A stretch of DNA of 19,904 nt, taken from contig NPFB01000071.1 of assembly GCA_014084085.1 (NCBI GenBank), forward strand, positions 210,516 to 230,419, written 5' to 3'. Below, piece by piece: positions 15,995 to 19,904 of the stretch (the stretch's first letter is position 1; every line of letters starts with the position of its first letter). Origin of the DNA: Hondaea fermentalgiana. Its lineage: Eukaryota; Sar; Bigyra; Thraustochytrida; Thraustochytriidae. The notes under the pieces were generated by a model. The model saw nothing but the letters and a program-made list of their open reading frames with translations. It was not told the DNA's origin and made no database searches. Both the position numbers and the translations under genes were made by a program.

Positions 15995-17023
15995 TCACCT
16001 GGAGCGATCGAAAGCTGACCGGCTCATTGTGTCCTGAATACCGATTGTAGGCTCCGCGGCACGCTGTGACGAGTTGTCGGAAACCTTTGAGGTAAGAATA
16101 TCGGCGTGCGTGGCTGCGCTGCTAAGCGATAGATTTGCCAGCTTGTTCTCCAGCGAAATAGTTTCTCCCTTGGCAGCGAGAAATGAAGCATACCACGTGT
16201 AGGCGCCCTTGACATTGCCGCCAGAACCCGGGGAAAATCCACCGTCGGTTCCCCCGCCGGAAGAGCTGCCGCCAGGACTCGAAGGAGGATAAAAGTCGTA
16301 GGGAGAGCCTGGCGGCGTGGACCCCGGAGACCCGGAGGAGCCATCGCCACCGCCACTGTTACCGCCGCCGCCGCCGCTGCTGCTGCCAGCGCCGTGAATT
16401 CCAGCTGCCGCGTTGCCGCCAAAATTGCGCAGCAGAAGCTCGAGGTCTCCAAGAGCGGTCCTGAGTGTCTGGTGCGCTTGTGAAATTTGAAGGTAATCTT
16501 CTTGCGAGAGCTGGTGCGGGTTACTGATGAGCATCAGAGTTTCGAACGCGACATCGTCGGCACTCTCTTTGATGTTGAGCGCGCTCGACTGCGACGAATA
16601 CGAGTACTCGATGTCGGAGGAGGCGACTTCCTCCTCCTTGACGCCAATATGCGGCGTGGACGGGGGTGACACGGGCGTCCCGCTCTCTGCGGCCTGCGTG
16701 AGCTTTCGTAGCACGCCTCGCGTCGCCATCCACAAGGAGCCGCACTGTTTTGGATAAGCGCGCTTCATGCCCTCGTAGTCGTAGGCTTTGAGAAAGTCCA
16801 TGACGGTGGGAAAGTCCGCGTTCGTGGCGTACCTTGCTTGGAGGGCCCTGTAGTTCTGGTCATTGGACCTGGCGCTCTGCAGCCACTGGAGAATGTCGCG
16901 CAGGCCCTGCGTCGGGCCGACCGCCGCCAGACGTGCGTGTTGTTCCGCAAGGTGGCGCACGGTCGCGCGCGCCAGCTTGAGGTTCACCTTGCGGCCCTCC
17001 CACTCGAAGAGGACTTCCGCCAT
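15995..17023 (-). CDS. Hypothetical protein with helical N-terminus and long Gly/Ser/Pro linker
   Basis: I do not recognise a family. The 342-residue frame starts at the ATG at 17023 (MAEVLFEWEGRKVNLKLARA). The frame stays open for 14 further codons upstream, but only a GTG lies there. Residues 1-110 look folded and mostly helical, with aromatic residues spaced through DFPTVMDFLKAYDYEGMKRAYP (70-91). Residues 111-150 are Ser/Pro/Glu-rich. Another helical stretch follows at 152-201 (LSQEDYLQISQAHQTLRTAL and nearby). A low-complexity Gly/Ser/Pro region spans about 205-270, with SPGSTPP- and SSPGG-type pieces that are possible phosphorylation sites. The C-terminus (272-342) returns to a mixed composition with SLENKLANLSL. 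There are no transmembrane segments and no signal peptide. High G/C at third positions supports real coding. The GC-rich region upstream is probably its promoter. A regulatory or scaffold protein is possible but unproven. Confidence 0.7.
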   Translation of the reverse strand: MAEVLFEWEGRKVNLKLARATVRHLAEQHARLAAVGPTQGLRDILQWLQSARSNDQNYRALQARYATNADFPTVMDFLKAYDYEGMKRAYPKQCGSLWMATRGVLRKLTQAAESGTPVSPPSTPHIGVKEEEVASSDIEYSYSSQSSALNIKESADDVAFETLMLISNPHQLSQEDYLQISQAHQTLRTALGDLELLLRNFGGNAAAGIHGAGSSSGGGGGNSGGGDGSSGSPGSTPPGSPYDFYPPSSPGGSSSGGGTDGGFSPGSGGNVKGAYTWYASFLAAKGETISLENKLANLSLSSAATHADILTSKVSDNSSQRAAEPTIGIQDTMSRSAFDRSR

Positions 17024-17094
17024 CGCGCAGCTGCGCGCGAGCCGCTCGCCCCGGGCCTCCTTCACGCCGCGCTCGCCTCCCCTCCCGTCGCGCA

Positions 17095-17129
17095 GCTAGC
17101 TTAGCTTAGCTCGCTCGCTCGCTCGCTCG
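17095..17129 (+). repeat. GCTTA then GCTC tandem repeats
   Basis: Three GCTAG/GCTTA-type units run into five GCTC units about 75 bases upstream of the hypothetical protein's ATG. They lie in its probable 5' leader or promoter. Confidence 0.85.
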
Positions 17130-17604
17130 GCGCCGCGTCCCGCGTCCACTTTCCCAGCGCGAGCGCGCAATGATCGCTCGGCGCGGTCGCCGACGGCGCA
17201 ATCCGCCCGGCGAGCTCCGCCGCTCGCGCCCGCGGATCCGCCTCGCCTCGCCTCGCCTCGACCCGCTCCCGCGCGCGGTCCCGCGCCGTCGCCCGCTGCC
17301 GCGCCGCGTCGTGCCGCTCGTGGTCGCGCTCGCGCTCGCTCTCTCGATCGGGGTCTGACGCCTCGGCCGCGCTTGTGCATGCGATGCGGGCACGCGACCC
17401 GAGATTGGCTAGTTGGCAGGGGTGCGACGCGCACCGGACCCGGGACGCCTCCTTCGGTGTGAGGGGGCCACGGCCGGGAGGTGCCGCCGCGTCCGCTGCG
17501 CGCAGAGCGCGGCTTTTTGGGGCGGCGCTCTTGCCAGCTTCCGGGACCGCCTAGGGAACGGGACCGAGCCGGGGTGTCCCGCGGAGCTGTCTCCATCGCC
17601 TTCG

Positions 17605-17669
17605 TGGGGGACGGGGGGCGAGGGTTGGGAATGGGAATGTGGTGGGAGGGGTTAGGGGAGAGAGGGGGA
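17605..17669 (+). other. G-run cluster with G-quadruplex potential
   Basis: At least nine runs of three to six G occur within 65 bases on the plus strand, with loops mostly of one to seven bases. That pattern allows several alternative intramolecular quadruplexes. It lies between the end of the WW/UIM gene and the start of the hypothetical gene, about 580 bases upstream of the latter's ATG. Confidence 0.6.
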
Positions 17670-17971
17670 GACGAGGCTGTGGCAGCAGGCAGAAAAGTTG
17701 GGCGTGTCATGAAAAATGGGAACGGGACAAGCTGGTAAATTGTAGAAGTGGGTGGATGGGTTTTCTTTTTTCTTTTTTATGTGTGGTATGTATAAAAGAG
17801 CTGGGTTAAATTTGGCATGTACGCTTCAGCTCGGCTGCTACATGGTTTTGGGCAAGTCCACATTTCGCCATTGGCGTCAGGATCAAATGAATTTGCCTTG
17901 TCCGTATATGGATCGAGGCTCTCCTTCTTTCTTGAAGTCCTCTTGCTGTCCGCAGACGCGAATCCGGACTC

Positions 17972-19543
17972 CTAGGAGTGGACTAAACGCGCCAACGTCT
18001 CATTTATGTATCTTTCATCCTCGGCCGCCTGAAAGTGGATAGCCATGCGATCTTGGCAAATGTCGGGAGCGTTTTTTCCGTATGTATAACGATCTTCAGG
18101 CTGAAGGTCATCGAGAGGCGAGTTCGTCTTGCTTCGGCGTCGCTCATTTCCGTCAGGGACAGAAACGGAGGAATCCTTCGATCTCGGCCGCTTGCCAGGC
18201 GATGAGTCATTTTCTCCTCTCTCCTTTTTCACTGGATAAAGCTCCTCAGACGAGGATTTGGGAGGTGTCCGAGGTTCGCATTCATCCATGTGCATGTCGC
18301 GCATACCGGATTGAATATCAGCAGTGGGACTGGGGGGGACGATAGCGGCGCTGTCGCGAACATTCATGGCCTCGAATTTGCCCGAAATCTCTTTCGCAGT
18401 CCCACCTGACGTGATGCTGGCAACATCATCAATATCCACATGCACAAAGTCAGAGCTTGCGCGGGTACCTTGCGAACGTGTTTCGGCAAAGTCATACGAG
18501 TCGACGTCGTCGTCGTCACCCTTCCTGGAGTCAATAGCATCCGGCTTATCGACCAAGCAAAAGCCGTCATCACTCGCGTTTGCTTCATCATCCGCCTCAA
18601 CCTTGCATTTGGATGCGTCCTTTCCTTCCTCCTTTTCTTTCTTTCCTTCTTCTTCTTCTTCTTCTTCTTCTTCTTCTTCTTCTTCTTCTCCTTCTCCTTC
18701 TTTTTGTCGATCGGCATAGTCCTCGTCCTCTGAGTACGGATAATTGTACTCTTCATCATCCTCTTCTTCGTCCTCGTTACGCGCGAGGCGCGCGCAATTG
18801 TCAGCGTTATCTTCGATCTTCAGCTTCGAAACATCTTGCGTAATCTTGTCAGTACTGGTCTTTGCATGATCAGTCTCATCGTCGCATGAATCCTTTGCGT
18901 CGTCCATCGATGGTGTATCATCGCGCAAGTCAGAATCCGTATCGTCCTTAGAGTCAAGTCCCCGATTTTTGGCCTCTTCCAAGGACTGGCGAATGGCCAT
19001 CTCGAGCTGTTCTCTTTCGATATCGTCGGAACCTCGAGAATCGTGTCCATGCACTGACGCTGAGGTCCCGGAGCGAGCGCTCGCGCCGGTTGCGCCCAAC
19101 AAAGCACCGGTGGCACCCCGTGAAGTCTCGTCCTCATCTTTGACTTCAACGTACTCAACATTGAAGTCAAATTCGCCGCGTTGCTGCGAGCGCTGCGAGC
19201 GACAGGCTTCGAGTTCCACAAAAGCCTCTTGATCGCAAGGATGAAGCCACTGCGTACGCCCGTCCTGGAAATTGTAAAAGTACACGAACTCGCGGGAGCG
19301 GCACATGCACGGTTTCCAGTGATTCGGGAGAGGCTTTTTGAGGGCGGTTTCGGCGATCCAGCACAAGACGCTCTTTTCGTCCGAGGTCATCTCTAGATAG
19401 GCGCAATACTTGTCCACGAGAGGCTGCTGGAGGTCAAACTCTAGCAGAGTCTCATCAAAGATCTCATCTTCGCCGGTTGCCGCCTCTCCGGTCGAGACGA
19501 GCACGCGCTCGGGGTGCTCGAAGCTACGCTTGTTGGCCAACAT
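17972..19543 (-). CDS. WW-domain and ubiquitin-interacting-motif protein with long acidic tail (CEP164-like WW)
   Basis: A 523-residue protein starting at the ATG at 19543. Residues about 42-106 (VDKYCAYLEMTSDEKSVLCW, then LPNHWKPC...YFYNFQDGRTQWLHPCD) match the N-terminal WW region of CEP164 and relatives, including the helical lead-in and the PLP-x-HWKPC start. Both signature Trp (76, 99) and the Pro (102) are present. A canonical ubiquitin-interacting motif follows at 176-190 (EREQLEMAIRQSLEE). The remainder is predicted disordered and very acidic, with a run of about 14 Glu encoded by a GAA repeat, and has Ser-Pro/Thr-Pro sites plus a basic KRPRSK stretch near 442-447 that could be a nuclear signal. 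WW domains bind Pro-rich ligands and UIMs bind ubiquitin. CEP164 acts at centriolar distal appendages, but this protein lacks its long coiled coil, so a ciliary role is only a possibility. Confidence 0.82.
   Translation of the reverse strand: MLANKRSFEHPERVLVSTGEAATGEDEIFDETLLEFDLQQPLVDKYCAYLEMTSDEKSVLCWIAETALKKPLPNHWKPCMCRSREFVYFYNFQDGRTQWLHPCDQEAFVELEACRSQRSQQRGEFDFNVEYVEVKDEDETSRGATGALLGATGASARSGTSASVHGHDSRGSDDIEREQLEMAIRQSLEEAKNRGLDSKDDTDSDLRDDTPSMDDAKDSCDDETDHAKTSTDKITQDVSKLKIEDNADNCARLARNEDEEEDDEEYNYPYSEDEDYADRQKEGEGEEEEEEEEEEEEEEGKKEKEEGKDASKCKVEADDEANASDDGFCLVDKPDAIDSRKGDDDDVDSYDFAETRSQGTRASSDFVHVDIDDVASITSGGTAKEISGKFEAMNVRDSAAIVPPSPTADIQSGMRDMHMDECEPRTPPKSSSEELYPVKKERGENDSSPGKRPRSKDSSVSVPDGNERRRSKTNSPLDDLQPEDRYTYGKNAPDICQDRMAIHFQAAEDERYINETLARLVHS
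18646..18690 (+). repeat. TTC (GAA) repeat encoding poly-Glu in the WW/UIM gene
   Basis: A TTC run on the plus strand is read on the minus strand as about 14 consecutive Glu codons, flanked by Glu/Lys/Gly. Length variation between strains would keep the frame. Confidence 0.93.
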
Positions 19544-19904
19544 GTGGGTTGATCACGAAATCGAGCGCTCGCTCTCGCGGTGTCCACGGCGTGCGTCGAG
19601 GTGCGGGGTCGGCAACAGGCGCCGCGGAGGAGACCGCGGGCGGGGCGGGGCGGAGCGGAGGGGCAAGGGGGCGGGCCTCGCCGTCCGCGTCTCGTTCTCT
19701 CTCTCTCTCCGTCCCTCTCTGCCTTTCTGGTTTTGGAGTCCTGCGCTGGGCGATGGCCGCACACGCTCGCTCCTGTTTCGCTCTCGCTCTCGTCAACTCA
19801 GCTCAACACCGCTCGCGCGCCTGGAGACGCGAGCGAGCGCGCCAGAAGAGAGGCAGGTTTAGACCACGGGCCCAAGGGAGTCGCGCGAGTTCCCCGTCCC
19901 CCCG
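19544..19904. other. GC-rich 5' flank of the WW/UIM gene
   Basis: A GC-rich upstream region with a short CT repeat at 19697-19709, similar in style to the NAC-beta promoter island. Frames open across it are low-complexity Arg/Pro/Ala. No second gene is supported before the window ends. Confidence 0.6.

Larger units (their letters stand above)
17024..17971. other. GC-rich promoter island and 3' region between two minus-strand genes
   Basis: About 17024-17600 is very GC-rich with a GCTC repeat and is probably the promoter of the hypothetical gene. 17605-17669 holds many G-runs. 17700-17971 is less GC-rich and includes TATAAAAG at 17791-17798 on the plus strand, with no credible gene after it. 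The frames open on either strand are Arg/Pro/Gly-rich translations of biased DNA. Confidence 0.55.

Noticed and set aside
17096..17710. 204-codon minus-strand frame upstream of the hypothetical gene
   Set aside because: It is an Arg/Pro/Ala-rich translation of the GC-rich promoter island with simple repeats and no ATG context or domain that supports a gene.
1..19904. CRISPR arrays, insertion sequences, transposase genes or prophage modules
   Set aside because: I saw no regularly spaced direct repeats, terminal inverted repeats or transposase/integrase motifs. The repeats present are simple microsatellites.

Overview
This window is nuclear DNA from a eukaryote. It has long spacers rich in microsatellites, GC-rich promoter-like islands, a clear GT-AG spliced gene (NAC-beta), N-terminal targeting peptides, and proteins found only in eukaryotes (NAC-beta, a PIG-X/PBN1-like GPI-assembly subunit, a CEP164-type WW protein). 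Mostly single-exon, GC-rich genes with short intergenic distances suggest a compact protist genome. A stramenopile such as a thraustochytrid is my best guess, but I inferred it from style and not from a diagnostic marker. TAA, TAG and TGA all terminate intact genes here, so the nuclear code looks standard.

Layout. 1-144: 3' end of a protein-kinase-like gene (+). 680-2002: an astacin (M12A) metalloprotease gene (+), interrupted by one in-frame stop and two reading-frame changes. 2186-2758: a P/Q-rich reading frame of unknown function (+), also split by an in-frame stop. 3010-3739: NAC-beta (-), two exons. 3740-5812: a GC-rich, repeat-rich promoter island followed by AT-rich spacer. 5813-7267 and 7789-9240: a tandem pair of ADP-ribosylglycohydrolase-like genes (+). 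9241-10784: spacer, with one weak candidate for a small spliced gene on the minus strand. 10785-12140: an FAD oxidoreductase of the sulfide:quinone reductase/flavocytochrome c family with a myristoylation-type N-terminus (+). 12141-14879: long spacer. 14880-15626: PIG-X/PBN1-like (+). 15995-17023: hypothetical protein with a Gly/Ser-rich linker (-). 17972-19543: WW-domain and UIM protein with a very acidic tail (-).

How the genes fit together. These are mostly independent housekeeping or cell-biology genes, not one operon-like system. The clearest local unit is the ADP-ribosylglycohydrolase-like pair. Both members carry the same N-terminal presequence arrangement and the same departures from the classical metal-binding motifs, so they are a tandem duplication of a non-canonical subfamily. 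The most unusual single protein is the oxidoreductase. It joins a sulfide-dehydrogenase-type flavoprotein fold to an N-terminus nearly identical to the lipidated start of animal FSP1/AIFM2, and it seems to lack one of the two redox cysteines. The 0.7-2.8 kb region looks like either a decaying protease locus or a locus with very short introns, and cDNA would decide.
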